From: Phlebotomus papatasi
Taxonomy: Eukaryota > Arthropoda > Insecta > Diptera > Psychodidae
Assembly: GCF_024763615.1 (NCBI RefSeq)
Contig: NC_077222.1
Coordinates: forward strand, 41,850,001 to 41,914,000
Reading direction: 5' to 3'
DNA length: 64,000 nucleotides
Shown one piece after another: positions 34,490-46,397 of the stretch. The position numbers were made by a program, and so were the translations under genes. Below the pieces are notes generated by a model. The model ran no database searches, had not been told where the DNA came from, and worked only from the letters and a program-made list of their open reading frames with translations. Positions within the stretch are counted from its first letter, which is position 1; every line of letters starts with the position of its first letter.

Positions 34490-35890
34490 GCTATCTCTCA
34501 CGGCTTGGCCTTTAGTTCCCATTAATCTATATAATAATTTTAAAAATATGATAGAAAAAGCAATTTTTGAGCCGTCAACACAAGAAGCAATTTACATCCA
34601 TTTTTTTATATCTAGATTCCTTCTAGTATACAGGCAGTAGGTATCCTTTAAGATAAACATTTTTTAAAGAAAATTATTTTCAATGTGTAGAGAGAGTCCC
34701 TTAAGTCACGAGTTTGGGTATTCCAAAAGGTAGAGAATCTTTCTTGTAGCCTTTCTTTACAGCTTATGCTTATACCTTTGAAATTGACACAAATTAAATT
34801 TGTAATCTTCTTAATTTATTCTATGGAAAATTTACGCAACCCTTCCTAATCTTTCAAATACTCAGATTTACAAACATCATCGATTTAATAATGAAATTAT
34901 TCAATGCTTCCAGGACGAGAGGACAAAAGTTGAATGTCATCAATCAGAGGGATATTCGCGACGAGTATGTGGCCGAGAGGACACAAATGAACGCTTTGAT
35001 CAGCCAATTAGTTGAGTTTCCACACAGCTAAGTGAATTATCCTCAGACATACGGTTAAATTACAAAGCTAAACATTGCACTTTCCACATGAGCACACTGT
35101 TGGGCAATCCGATGGGGATTCTTCCCCAAGCTAATCCTTTTTTTTCTGCTTCTCATGGATTTTCTGTCTCATTCTCGTCACTTTTAGGCAAAGTTTGACT
35201 TTAGATAGCAAAGGGACATAAAGTGCTAAAGACAGGGAGAGAACGTCTTCGAAACTGATAAAGTACCTCGCATAATTTGTGTGGCAAGGAAACATGTGAG
35301 AAGCTTGTTGGCGATTACGAGAAGGTGTTGCCAAAATCATAAATCTTGGCTTTTTGCAAGCCAACGCCAAACTTTCCACCATTTACAAATAAGACATTTC
35401 GCCACAGAAACACATTGGATGTGGTCAACCGCTGTCGTGTAGCACTTTCTGGCCAAAGCACAAGCAGCCGAAAGCTTTTCGGGGGTGATATCATAAAAGT
35501 ACCAGAAGCACATGTTGCTGCCCCAATAAACACACAAGCAACGGTCATTCACGATCATGAAAAGGAATTATTTATAAAAAGAAAAAGAACGAAGAGAGAA
35601 TTCTGAAGGCAAGAGGACAGGAAGGATAAAATAAAAAGTAAGGATGCTGCAAGCTTTTATAAGAGTTCAAGGGGCAAATTATTTTTAAAAATTAGTGTCC
35701 AACGTATCATCAGATAACATTATCTACAAAATTTTTAAAGTAACCTTAAAGAAACCTTAATATAATACCAAAAATTAAGCACGGTATGTTATTATCTCTA
35801 GAAACCCTTCCCGATCGAAAAATCTGGATTTTTTTGTTGAAGAAAAAATTTGACAATATTTTTACAAGATTTTACAAAAAAAAAACTTTA
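34490..35890. other. unique sequence, no gene called
   Basis: It contains a short exon-like frame at 34891-35031 (see observations) and overlapping frames at 35.1-35.6 kb on both strands. The CGACGAGTATGTGGCCGAG region is locally GC-richer than its surroundings. Confidence 0.45.
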
Positions 35891-35899
35891 TACCGAATA

Positions 35900-36389
35900 G
35901 TGGCGGCCAAAATAATAGAATCGTTTTGTAAGGCTTTTTTTAACTTTTGTATTTTTTCCCAATTTGTTGATATAATTCTGCAGTAGAAATCTTCAAATTA
36001 GAATCGTAGAATTATGGTTGTTGTGACCGCTAAAGGTCTCTATTTTACAGAGAATACGTCAATAGTGTAATGCAGTTCGGCCAAAAAAACTGGAAAACTG
36101 TCATTTATGGTTTCAAAATATGGCTTTATTTAAACCAATTTGATTTATAGATCACATTCTTTAATTTAAATAAAAGTGGTCCTATTGTGTTGTTCAAACC
36201 AAATTTCACTATTTATGTTTTCTGTGAGAAATAGAGACCTCGAGCGGCCAAAACAACACTTATTTGACGTAAGGTAATTATTTGAACATTTCTATGTCAA
36301 AATTATTTCAACGAATTGGAATAAATAAAAATGCTCATGGTAAAATAGTGGTCTTTGCGGAGCTGATTCTATTATTATGGCCGCCACTG
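35900..36389. mobile_element. mariner/Tc-like MITE, AGTGGCGGCC termini, 490 bp
   Basis: The left end GTGGCGGCCAAAATAATAGA mirrors the right end TCTATTATTATGGCCGCCAC. TA lies at 35898-35899 and 36390-36391. A CAGTGGCGGCC start is typical of Tc1/mariner termini. A second inner inverted pair (about 36014-36048 against 36219-36258, sharing AGGTCTCTATTT) suggests a nested or duplicated terminus. No transposase frame survives. Confidence 0.76.
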
Positions 36390-37005
36390 TAGATAGCGAA
36401 AAATCTTGGTACTATCTTTCCAATATTCTTTTTTATATTTTTACGAATATTATTTTTTACAACGGTTCAAATTTTATAAAATTAAGTTTAAGATTTAACT
36501 AGTAATAGGATTTTAAAAATAAAGAGGAAAACTCTTTCGGTTTGTTCGTTAAAACATTCTCTATAAAATTCTTTTTTTTTTATTTTCCAAGATCTAGAAT
36601 AAAATTTTTAATTCTTTCGATTTTCAAAAATGTCAACGTTTATAACCAATTTATTCTAAAAAAAAAATAAATTGTATGATTAAATAGTTATTATTACATT
36701 GCATTAGCTTTTACAAGGTACAATATTATTGGAAAAATTACCAGTAATTTTCCTGAATTCTGGAATTTCCTGAACTATTTTAATACAAAATAAAGTAATT
36801 AAATAAATAAGTTCTAAACTAACTGAGAAAAAGAATATATTTTATGTGTTAAATATTACATCAAAGTTCAAGTTCTGAAAAATTACTCAAAATTCCATAA
36901 TCTACTCCTAAATTTGAAACAGGTTTTAAACCGGTTAACCGGTTTTAGACCCTTCCAAAACCGGTTAACGGTCTATCATAAAAACCTGATTATCTGGAAT
37001 CACTG

Positions 37006-37104
37006 ATTGGGAGCAATTTTGACGCTTCCACATACAGCACTGTAAGCAATTTCCTTCAAAGAGGACAATTTTTGACGAAAATTGCTCCCAATGTGTAGAG
37101 GCCT
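37006..37104. mobile_element. Tourist-like MITE (family A), left end truncated
   Basis: The right end is intact (GCTCCCAATGTGTAGAGGCC followed by TTTA). The left end starts at TTGGGAGCAATTTTGACG without the expected GGCCTCTACACA tip. Together the arms pair as in the 52664-52803 copy. Confidence 0.65.
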
Positions 37105-38412
37105 TTAAAGAAATTGTCAAACTTAAAGATTGGTTTGTCCGGCATTCCGCACCGTCCGACTATCCAAAGTTTACCCTACCTCACAGGAATCTTTTCTCTA
37201 ATTTGTGTGCCCTTCGAAGTTGGAACTACTCCATCGAATAAAAATCAATTGCAGACAATGGATGGACAATGATATGAAATTCTGTAAGTGTATGATTTAT
37301 GTGAATAAAGGAAAACCACACATACGATTTCCCATTATGTGTTCCATTGACAAAGGTCTGCTAAAGAGAAAGTATTTTGAAAAATTCACCCAAGAGACTG
37401 TAAGAAATGTCATTAAGACAATACGTCTGTGTCCTTTTGTGTCCAATACATCCCAATGTTCAAATAATGTTAAAAGTTGATTCTTCAATATTTAATCCAT
37501 TTTCTTTTCTCCTTCTGTAGACGAACAAACGACACTGGATAAACAGAGAATTGTAGAGCATCCCTTTTCAAAGCTACCATATTTTGCGATTGACATGGTG
37601 GGAAAAATGGTAAACAATTCTTCGCCTTTTTCCACCTTCTCTCACCCACACAATCTCCATTTTCGGTGTTGTCATTGCTCTTATTCTTGGATTTAAGTAA
37701 ATATTATCTTTTGTCGACTCTGACTATTTGTATTCCAACCGACTCCATCTCCTGCATGACTAGGATCACCATTTTGAGGATTACTATTATACAAAATGTG
37801 AGAACCAGTGAGGAAATATGTTGGAAATGTTCAAGCTATTTTCATATGAATTGTTTTCAAGTGAAGTTAGAAGGTCCTTTCAGATGCATTTAGTGAAAAT
37901 TGGGACAGATATCCATCGGGATTTAATTGCTTAATCACACTAATTGTATGATTACTGGAAGATAAACTTTTCAATGAAACTCATACTTATTGTTCTGAAG
38001 ACAGCTGAATTTCTTCGCTGCAATATCTCAATTTCACATCTTTGTCGATTAAAAGTTCTACCCATTTCCGAATGGAATATTTGAGAAAGTTTCAGCGAAA
38101 ACTGTGAATGCATTTAGTAAATTTTTGATAAGAAGTTCAATGACGTAATTGATATTGATGAAAAACTATGCGAAGCATTCAAAGTTCTTTCAAATAAAAT
38201 TATATGATTTCTCATAACTTAAATGATGATGAAGCATTTTTCTCATTTCATTGCTCGAATTCCCCACAGAGACAATAATATCGTCGATTATTCTTCCATT
38301 GTCGCATATGAATATATGAAGCTATGAACGTACAAAACAGTGCAGATACGACAGCGCGTTATGAAAACGATAATTCTGCGAATTTTTGATATATCTTTGA
38401 CTTTCTACCTTA

Positions 38413-38512
38413 TGGCCTCTACACATTAGAGAAATTTATGTGCATTAAAGAGTTTTTCCTGCTCAAATGTAGGGAATTTGCTTCAATATTGACATAAATT
38501 TATCTAGTGTAA
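38413..38512. mobile_element. Tourist-like MITE (family A variant), right tip missing
   Basis: It begins TGGCCTCTACACATTAGAG after TTA at 38410-38412. It ends in the complement of TAGAGAAATTTATGTC followed directly by TAA and a second copy. The lack of the right GTGTAGAGGCC tip suggests truncation when the neighbouring copy inserted at the same place. Confidence 0.6.
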
Positions 38513-38632
38513 TGGCCTCTACACACTAGAGAAATTTATGTCCATATTGAAGCAAATTTCCTACGCTTGTGTAGGAAAAACTCTTCAATATGGACAATGG
38601 ACATACATGACTCTAGTGTGTAGGGGAAGGTT

Positions 38633-40182
38633 TCGCACCTTCGTAACGTCGCAGGTTCATAAATGTTGATTTTTTTCCAAGTTACTAAATGAATATCATC
38701 CATGGTCATATATTCTTATAGCTAATCCCACATCTCACATTTCCGGACAACCTTGGGAGCCTAGGCCTTTTTTCCTGGGTTCTAGAAGCAAAAATAAAAA
38801 ATGGGCCTAAAATCGCAATTTTGATGTGTACTATTTTATGCATTTTTTCACGCTTCAAGAGTCTTTTTGAAGAAAAACAACATTCCAAGTTATAGAAAGT
38901 TTATCAGGGTTAATATTTACCGTGAAAATCTTTCGCTAGAAGGGGGTGGAATTGTGGGCGAAGAAAAGTTCACAAAGATTGCCTTCAGTGCAGGTTCGTA
39001 AAAATATCAGTCAAAATCATTGACTACCAACTCTGTGAATTCCAGACTGTTTTGGGACACACTGTGCACGACGCTCTGGATATTTTGACCCATCCAGAGA
39101 TTCCACTGAACAAGTTGACAAGAAAATTGTGATATTACAACGATTACAACATTTTTCAAGAAAATCTCGAAGAAAAACACGCACTTTCACAGCAAAGTGA
39201 GACTTCATCAGATGTTTTTGTTTCGCTTCTGTCAAATCGAACATTAAGCCTAAATCTGCTTATGGTAGGTGTGATTCTTTCATTGCCCATGCGGTGTGTT
39301 TAAAGCATTTTTCATACAATTTGCTTTGTTTTCAAGCGGAGTTTTCCTAATTTAACTCTAAATTATTCACTGGTAATTCTAAGAATCACTGATGTTCAAA
39401 AAATGTTCTGTAAGACAGATTCGAAGTATTAGAGAAATTACGAGGATTACAACAGGTGTGATTGCTTCTTTTTGATTTGTGCAGTGATGAAACTAGACTG
39501 TTTAAGGTAGATGTGATTCTTTTGTTGCCACTTCGATGTATTTCGAGTATTTTTCATAAAATTTTCCTTGTTTTAAAGTAGTGAAGCTTTCCACATTTCA
39601 TTTTAAATTGATGGTTAGTCATTTTTGAAATTAGTTGTGTCCGAAATATGTTCTGTAAGACCAATTGGAGATGTCAGAGAAAATCCGAGGATTACAATAG
39701 GTGTGATTATAAGAGAATCACACCTAACCGAGCTCTGAACTGACTGTCAGAATGCAGGGAAAACATGGTTTTCCGATTGCAAAAAACATGTGTTAGAAAA
39801 ATAGCTTAAAATTGATCTTTTAATGCGTGATACCTTCTACAAACAGTGAAAAGAAGTAGATGAAAGTTCCATCTAAGTAGTGATGCCCAAATTTTTGTTT
39901 CTGGTGTAACGTTTCCGGGGAAAATGAGGCCTACAGGGGTTGGAAGAAATGGTACGAAGCATTCCGGTACCGGATACATTCGTAAAAAATGCTACTACAT
40001 TTTCATTTTCCTGTAGAGGAAAATCCAAGGACTTCCAGGAATTTTGTGAGGCAGAATTATGAACCCAATAAGTGAGAGATTTTTGTGACATAGTGATATA
40101 ATTGATTCGGTTTGTGTGGCATTCAGTAAAAAATCTTAAATCTTGGTTTCCTTTTTTAGTACGAAGGTTCAAAACCTTCCCC
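38633..40182. mobile_element. 1.55-kb TA-flanked element with GGGGAAGG termini
   Basis: The tips are GGGGAAGGTTTCGCACCTTC at the left and the complement of ACGAAGGTTCAAAACCTTCCCC at the right. TA occurs at 38631-38632 and 40183-40184. The interior holds two direct repeats of about 200 bp (39264-39463 and 39505-39710) and hairpin motifs GGTGTGATT/AATCACACC. No transposase is recognisable; minus-strand frames of 60-99 codons have no known motifs. It could be a deletion derivative of a larger TA-specific transposon. Confidence 0.68.
39264..39726. repeat. two direct repeats of about 200 bp with AGGTGTGATT ends (family E)
   Basis: Unit 1 begins AGGTGTGATTCTTTCATTGCC and ends GAGGATTACAACAGGTGTGATT. 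Unit 2 begins AGATGTGATTCTTTTGTTGCC and ends GAGGATTACAATAGGTGTGATT, 41 bp after unit 1. A closing hairpin TAGGTGTGATTA...GAATCACACCTA follows at about 39697-39726. The same end sits inverted at 63000, and its hairpin occurs at 20472-20505. Confidence 0.65.
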
Positions 40183-40589
40183 TAGATGCCATAAAGGGGC
40201 CATTATGCACTTTGTAAAGATCTTGAAAAATAAAGATCTTTATCAGAGAATATGGATCAGCCTTTTATGACCGTTTTAAAGAATTACGGCTTGATTTATT
40301 GTGAGAATTTAACGAATTTTTTGTTCAATATCAATTGAATTTTATATACAGAAAATCGTTAATCTGAGCAAGTGACACTCAAATCACCTAAAATTTTCTG
40401 TAGTGAAGGTAGGAAAAATTTCTGCCTTATCCCAGACTCAATTTACGGACCTCTCCCCAAGAAGTCTTAATGGACATCACTCTTTAAGTGAGAAGGGAAA
40501 ATAATAAAGAATTGTTCAAAACTTTCCAAATATTCAACCAACTCTTCAAAGTCATGAGTTCAAGCTCTTCACTAAGTAGTGTCACTCCT

Positions 40590-41035
40590 TTTACTGCTCG
40601 AACTCAAAGAGAGAGCAGTTATATAATCGTCTTTTTTTTTTCAACTTGTCACTGTTCTAGAGCTTAAACGGTAAGAGATATCGACTTCCAGTCTTCGATA
40701 ACCCCCAATAAAAAAACGAAGTATCTCAACGTTTTTTTTTCCTCCCCACCCCCCTCTATCCCATCCAAAAACCATGTTTTTTTGGTTTTTATCAAAATTG
40801 GCCCAAGCTTTTTCAGTGATTTTCGGATATGTTTTAGAGCTAGCCCAGGCGAACATTTCGCCCAAACATACTTATAACCGGAAAATTCGCCATTTTGAAT
40901 TATTGAAGGTCAAAGGTCAATCACTTTGGAAGGCTCATATTTTAACCCCGACTTGGTTAAATTTGGATTTTTTGGAAGGGTATTGCAATTTCGAACCCGG
41001 CTGCATCGGTCTTCATCGGTAATGAATAGGTTAAG
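40590..41035 (-). repeat. family S single unit, copy 6, near full length
   Basis: Read on the minus strand, the unit runs from CCTATTCATTACCGATG through ACCGATGCAGCCGGGTTCG, TTCAAAATGGCGAATTTTCC, AAAACATATCCGAAAATCAC, AAAACATGGTTTTTGG, GAAGTCGATATCTCTTACCG to the hairpin at 40593-40619 followed by AAAA. At about 445 bp this is the clearest single unit and the best seed for a consensus. Confidence 0.72.
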
Positions 41036-41289
41036 TACCGATTTTTGATTTTCAAATGCTTTTGTGATTTATGAATCAATTTAATCTCTAGTAGATCAGT
41101 GATACCAAAAGATTATGCAAAAATCTAATTCACAATGAGCTCTATCTCGTGAGTTCGAACATTCCACAAAGCTGGGATGCTTTGCCATCTCTTTTGTTAA
41201 ATACTTCTTTTTTAACAAAAGTTAGATTCGCAGCTTATTGTAATACATTTTTTCAAAAATTCCAAATGAGAATCGGAGACAATACAAAT

Positions 41290-41480
41290 ACAAGTTTGTG
41301 TGTTACCTCCTCAACAGGCCAAACGGTTAGAGATAGATGGGGACCCTTAGGGAACCCCCATAAGTGGACTTGTGCATCATTAACATGCCCCTAATTTTCT
41401 CTCTACTCTACTCATTCGCCTCCAAAACTACGTTTTCTGAATTTCTCGAAAACGCGTTAGACGATTTTGTTCTAGCAATC
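41290..41480 (-). repeat. family S fragment, copy 7
   Basis: The minus-strand order keeps ACGTAGTTTTGGAGG, CCTAAGGGTCCCCATC and ATCTCTAACCGTTTGGCC. Only the part around the CTCTAACCGTTTGG motif is recognisable. Confidence 0.42.
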
Positions 41481-41484
41481 TGCA

Positions 41485-43445
41485 AAGCTGAGACACTTTG
41501 CCATCTCCTATACCAAAATTTTTCTTTTTAAATTTAAGTAATAAAAAAAATGAGTTTATGAGTACTTTAAACTGCCTATTTTTTCCGAACAACAAGTTTT
41601 TTAAATTACACATAAAAAAATTAAATGTATGTACACATCCTCTGCATTTTTAACTCGTTGCTATATATAGGGAACCTTTTGTGTTGTTGATCCCCCAAGT
41701 GAAAATTGAGCTTTTCACCAAGAAAATTATAAATGTGTCTGGCTTGCATATGGTAAGAATAAGTGCACAAGTGGCGTCGGATAAAACATAAAAGACTGAA
41801 GGAGAGACTATGAATAAAATTAAAATACCTTTGTTCAGGTGCTCGTCTCCACTTCAATTATGTACGACGTTAGTTATCTTGTGTTCCATTAAAACCCATT
41901 TCACCCTGACTCTATTATTGTCCAATAATGCGTGTGGAAATGTTGGGGTTGGAGATGGGATTCCGGAGTGAATTTGGTTGAGGATGTCTGCTAAAACTTT
42001 CCACTTGCCGTTTCAGGCGGAAGGCGGAAAAGGGCGGTCTGAGTAGGGGAGCTTTGAAAGCTTTTAACGTACGTAAATTAGCGAAAATTGCACTTTAACT
42101 CGATTTTCTTCTTAAAGGAAAAATTTCACCATATAAATTTCATAGCAAAACAATTATCTTCTACTGCTACTATATGTATATACTTAGCCAGTTTTTTTTA
42201 CTCCAATGCTTCTATGCTCTGGATTCTATAGGATTAAAATTTCTCTGCAGACATTCAACTCGCTACAGATGATTCTCTGTTTTTTTTTATGTTCCCCAAA
42301 AATTCCATCCTCTAACTTGCATGGTTTAATTGCATGTTCCAGGGAGAGATCTTGGTGAATGATCGTGCTAAAAGTGGTGTAATTCTGTGCCATTGTAATT
42401 GGAGGGACAAGTGAAAATCCACTTGGGAAGTAAACATGGGATGGAGAAAGTGATGGAGTGGAAAACTTTCTCAATGACTCTATGAGTTTTTCTTGCTATC
42501 ATTCCACATTCACAGAATGTTTTTCCACATTTCCGGGGTGGAAAAGTGAGTGAATACTGCACCATTGAGATTACTCATTCATCAAGATTCGTATGTTCTT
42601 CACAAAATTCACCCAAAATATATTATATGGGATAGTCAAAGAAGTGGGAAAAGGGATATAAAGATCCCAAAAAGTTCTCCAACAACCACATCCCAAATAT
42701 GTATTAGATTGAGGATTTTACTGTTTGACTTGGCAATTTTATCCTCATTTTATTGCTCAGACTCCACTTCAAGATTGAATTGGGATTAATTTATCTGTGT
42801 GGGTAATGTGGGTGGGTAAAATTACGAATTATATAAAAATCCTTCTATCCCTGTTTACCCAAATATAATATATAATGTAGGATGGGATAGGGAAAAAGCA
42901 TTTTATGTTGAATGATCTAAAACAGCATATGTAACCATAGCTATAAAATATCTCATATGATCGCTTTTGGCAATGATTTCTCATTATTCCGTCAGCAGTT
43001 TGGCAATGAAGTTACTTGAAAATAATACCGAAGCAATCTCCAATGAATGGCGATCTGATTCTCATCCAGCTTTCGGAATGCCTTCTGCCCCCTCGAGACA
43101 TACATCTATTAATCTGGACCAGATGAACCGGAGGGGAGCTAGCAATCACCATCGAATGTCCGCAGTGATGGCATTGAGCAAAGCAGGGCAAACAGAGGGA
43201 GAGGCATGCGAAAGAAAAATGTTTCACATCAAAGGAAATCGATTCCAGTATCCAATTTCAATTTCTTTCCCCGCGCACACCATCGAGGATCAGTACATCA
43301 TATTTTTATTTAACTTTAGACACATCTATCCTGGCCTTCAAGGTTTTCCCCGGACCCAGAGCACTGAGAAGAAATATTTTCATAGTTTGTGCTCACAAAG
43401 GAAGCTTTTAGTGGTTTATACAATGCCGTTTTTATTTAGAAATTT
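41485..43445. other. unique sequence, no gene called
   Basis: The longest frame is plus 42973-43449 (158 codons from its first ATG), without signal peptide or known domain. Overlapping minus frames of 71-82 codons exist. Coding is not supported. Confidence 0.45.
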
Positions 43446-43453
43446 TTGAGATA

Positions 43454-43670
43454 GGGGAATGTAGGCATGGTTCGCATAGAGTGAACCTTCAAACAATGCA
43501 AATTTTCTCTTTGTTTGCAAAGAGCTGACTAACCATTTCTCAGCTCGTTTCATGAGCTTAATAATTATCTATCTTATGGTTAAGAAATGACGAACTAGCT
43601 CTTTGCAAATAAAGAGAAAATTTGCATTGTTTTGAAGGCTCACTCTGTGCGAACCATGCCAACATTCCCC
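43454..43670. mobile_element. TA-flanked foldback MITE, GGGGAATGTAGGCATGG type, 217 bp
   Basis: Arms of about 80 bp pair: GGGGAATGTAGGCATGGTTCG at the left, CGAACCATGCCAACATTCCCC at the right, with inner TTTGCAAAGAGCT against AGCTCTTTGCAAA. TA flanks are at 43452-43453 and 43671-43672. No coding content. Confidence 0.83.
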
Positions 43671-43674
43671 TAAT

Positions 43675-45125
43675 CTAAAGTGATTGCATGACGTATTTAG
43701 TTCAATATGCCAATTTTGTGTGAAAAAAATGTCATTTTTTATGTAACTAATTTTTATAACTTAAAATAAAGTTATCTTTTTGTGAATATTTACATAACTA
43801 TAGGGATTTATAAACTATCGAGGATTTTTGGTTTACCAAATTTAAAGAAGTTTTCTGAATATTTGTCAAATTTCATTTAATTTTTTCAGGTCTTTTAAAA
43901 TTTTTCAATATTTCTCGGATATCACAAAATGTTTTATTCTCATACAATGAAAAAAATCAGTTTAAAATTTAAAATATAGGTTAGGTATAGAAGCATTCAG
44001 GCGTCGCACATACTCTCATTTCTTTCGCTTTATATAATGTTATCCTTCGTTTAATCTGACTTAATATTAATATATTTTCCTAGCCAATCGTTGCACATTT
44101 TCTGAAAAAATAGATAAGATTCGAACACGAAAATAATATGAAATGTCCGAAGCCTGAAATCATTCCCCTACTCAGAAATTTCTTTATATTTTTAAATTTA
44201 TCTTTGAATAGTTATTTTCTGATGAAATCTAATTTTCCATAGAGGATAGTCTGAAGGAAGCTTTCAGAGCATATCTTCAAATATTTCTGATCAACAGATT
44301 CCAATTTGTTATAATTGACTTTTTTCTAAGGAAATCAATAAATGTAGCAAAACCTGTAAGATTAATTTTTACTGAAATATCAAACCTTTGAGAAAATTTA
44401 GAATTTATTAAAAAGTAAACATTTCTCCCATATTATTAAATTCCAAGGTATATATTCCGAGAAATATGATTTTGAAGGACTTGAATTAAGACAAAAGCGT
44501 CATATTAAGACGAGAACAACGACCTTAAATTGTTGTTCTATAGTTCTTATAACGAACATCATCTTACCATTTTTTGAAAAACTTTTATTGCTAAAAATGT
44601 TGTCAAAATATTACAAACTTGAGAAAATTTTCAAGTCGAAAACAGAAGGGTCACTTCGAGTCAATACTCAATATTGAATAGTGAAACAAAGGATTACATT
44701 GCTGTTTCTGTGAACTTCATGCAATTAAAAACTAAATACTACTAGAAGAGCAAGTGCAACCCGTGTAAGTAATTCCTGCAATGTTTCTCTCGTTTCTCTG
44801 TAAGTTAAAATTAAGTTTCGATTGGCTTTGTGGTCTAAATGGTTAATTCCGAACTTGAGATTTCATAAGTTTAAAATACAATAAATAACTCAAACTTACA
44901 AGTCGTCCATTTGATACTCCGAATCGTACCTTTCAAGTCTTCCTCAAGCTCAAATATGATTCTTTTTAATCATAAGTTTGTACCGAAAATACGGTAGACT
45001 CTCACTATTTTTGTTCTTTTAACAATTATCTACTTTTTAATTTGGACGCCAATTCCATTTTTTAAAAATATTTGTTTGTTGATATTTTTCATCTTTGGTT
45101 AAATTTGTCGAATAAAAAATATGTG
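43675..45125. other. no gene and no clear repeat seen
   Basis: AT-rich sequence with frequent stops in all frames. No inverted-repeat termini or tRNA-like heads noticed. Confidence 0.5.
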
Positions 45126-45129
45126 TTTT

Positions 45130-46397
45130 AAGCTGAGATTCTTTACAATCTCAGCTTTTGTCATGACAGGCGAAATGCGACATCGTCAGATCGGGCCTAA
45201 ATTTTGGATTTGCACGTTTTGACACTCATACATCACGAATATCATATGCGCCAAAAATCGATTTTCGTTTACGTCTCGTCCCGTTCGTCGTATAATCACT
45301 TCTGGCAAGAGAACGGAAAGAGATATCGACAAGCGGTTTTCGGGGGTTTTCACCCCCCTTCCGCCATTTTGGAACAACCCCTAAATTCTGTTTTCTCAAT
45401 AACTCAACCCCTATGGATCGTTCTCAAATTTTAGTATGTCATAGTTCGGCCTAATACCTTACGATAAAAAAAAATAAGCCCCCCCCCAACCCCCCTGACC
45501 CGAGCTAGAATGGATCAAAAATTCAATTTTCAAATGCCCATATCTCTGGTTCTAATCGAAAAACTTTGGTGTTTTGGGAAGCTCTCATGGAGTATCACAA
45601 CTCTTATGACACCCCAATTTTATCCGATTTAATCTAAGGTCCGATTAATCGAAAGATCGATTTTCGATTAATCGATCTTGAATATTTCGAAAACTAAACG
45701 ATGCCTTTCTTTAAATTGTAAAATATTGTAACTGAGGTCGAGACCTTTCCAATGATGTATCGCACTCCTCCCTTGATGTTCCCTGACCCGAGATATAATC
45801 AAAAAAGTCTTGACCTAACTTCATTTTCGGTGTTTATGAAGCGATTTCGATGAAACTTTAGTTATATTATATCTAAAATCGAGACCTTTCCAATGATGGA
45901 TCCCATCCATTCCTACTCAAACCCACTATAACCCAACCCTTATTATATCCAAATGGACCGGACTCTATATCTAATGTTTATTAGCCGATTTCAATGAACT
46001 TTACTTTCTTTGGTAGGCCTTCCGTTTTATTTTGTTGGCCTTCCCCACTCAGACTATTTAAAATAGAAAATGACCAGTTATAAGCCCAGATAAGCTTATG
46101 GTAGCTTAGATTCTTTATAGGTGACCTCGGAATGCGTGCAACTCGGGGTGCTTGCAACTCGGAATGCGTAAAAATTCTATTGTGAGTGTAATTTTGGAGG
46201 TAAAGAATGGCATCGAGTTAATTTTATCCATTTCAGTGGCCGAGAACCGTTTGTTCGACGCGATTCTTTACCCCCAAAATTCAATTCACAATCGAATTTT
46301 CACGCATTCCGAGTTGCAAGCACCCCGAGTTGCACGCATTTCGAGGTCGTCTGTAAAGAATCTCAGCTACCATAAGCTTATCTGGGCATCTCACTGA
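45130..46397 (+). repeat. family T composite repeat, most complete copy, ending in a foldback
   Basis: The left end is an 11-bp stem hairpin AAGCTGAGATT/AATCTCAGCTT (45130-45157). The body carries ATCGATTTTCG, GAACGGAAAGAGATATCGAC, CTTCCGCCATTTTGG, CCCCTGACCCGAGCTA and GATTTTCGATTAATCGATC. The right end is a foldback of about 325 bp (46073-46397). Homologous copies are at 5982-8376 and 28381-29035. The left and right termini both contain AGATTCTTTACA-type words, so the whole unit may be one transposon of about 1.27 kb with no coding capacity. Confidence 0.68.
46073..46397. mobile_element. foldback at the right end of family T, arms about 140 bp
   Basis: Arms 46073-46215 and 46256-46397 pair over almost their full length around a 40-bp loop: GCCCAGATAAGCTTATGG against CCATAAGCTTATCTGGGC, and GGAATGCGTGCAACTCGGGG against CCCCGAGTTGCACGCATT. 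The copy at 8162-8376 keeps the loop and right arm but has lost most of the left arm. Confidence 0.75.

Larger units (their letters stand above)
38513..40191. mobile_element. Tourist-like MITE (family A variant) split by a 1.55-kb element
   Basis: The left part (38513-38632) begins TGGCCTCTACACACTAGAG and runs to CTCTAGTGTG. The right tip GATGCCA follows the nested element at 40185-40191 and is followed by TAA. The nested insertion again hit the TA of the GTGTAGAGGCC terminus, as in the 14.7-kb case. Confidence 0.62.

Noticed and set aside
36919..36990. AACCGGTTAACCGGTT palindromic stretch as a binding site
   Set aside because: A single local cluster with no gene nearby. Simple repeat wear is enough to explain it.
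40590..41035. Family S as a Helitron
   Set aside because: The 3' hairpin fits, but the CTRR end and TC start are not visible, so the class is left open.
42973..43449. 158-codon plus-strand frame as a gene
   Set aside because: Length is about what chance gives in 64 kb over six frames. There is no signal peptide, domain or splice context, and minus frames overlap it.
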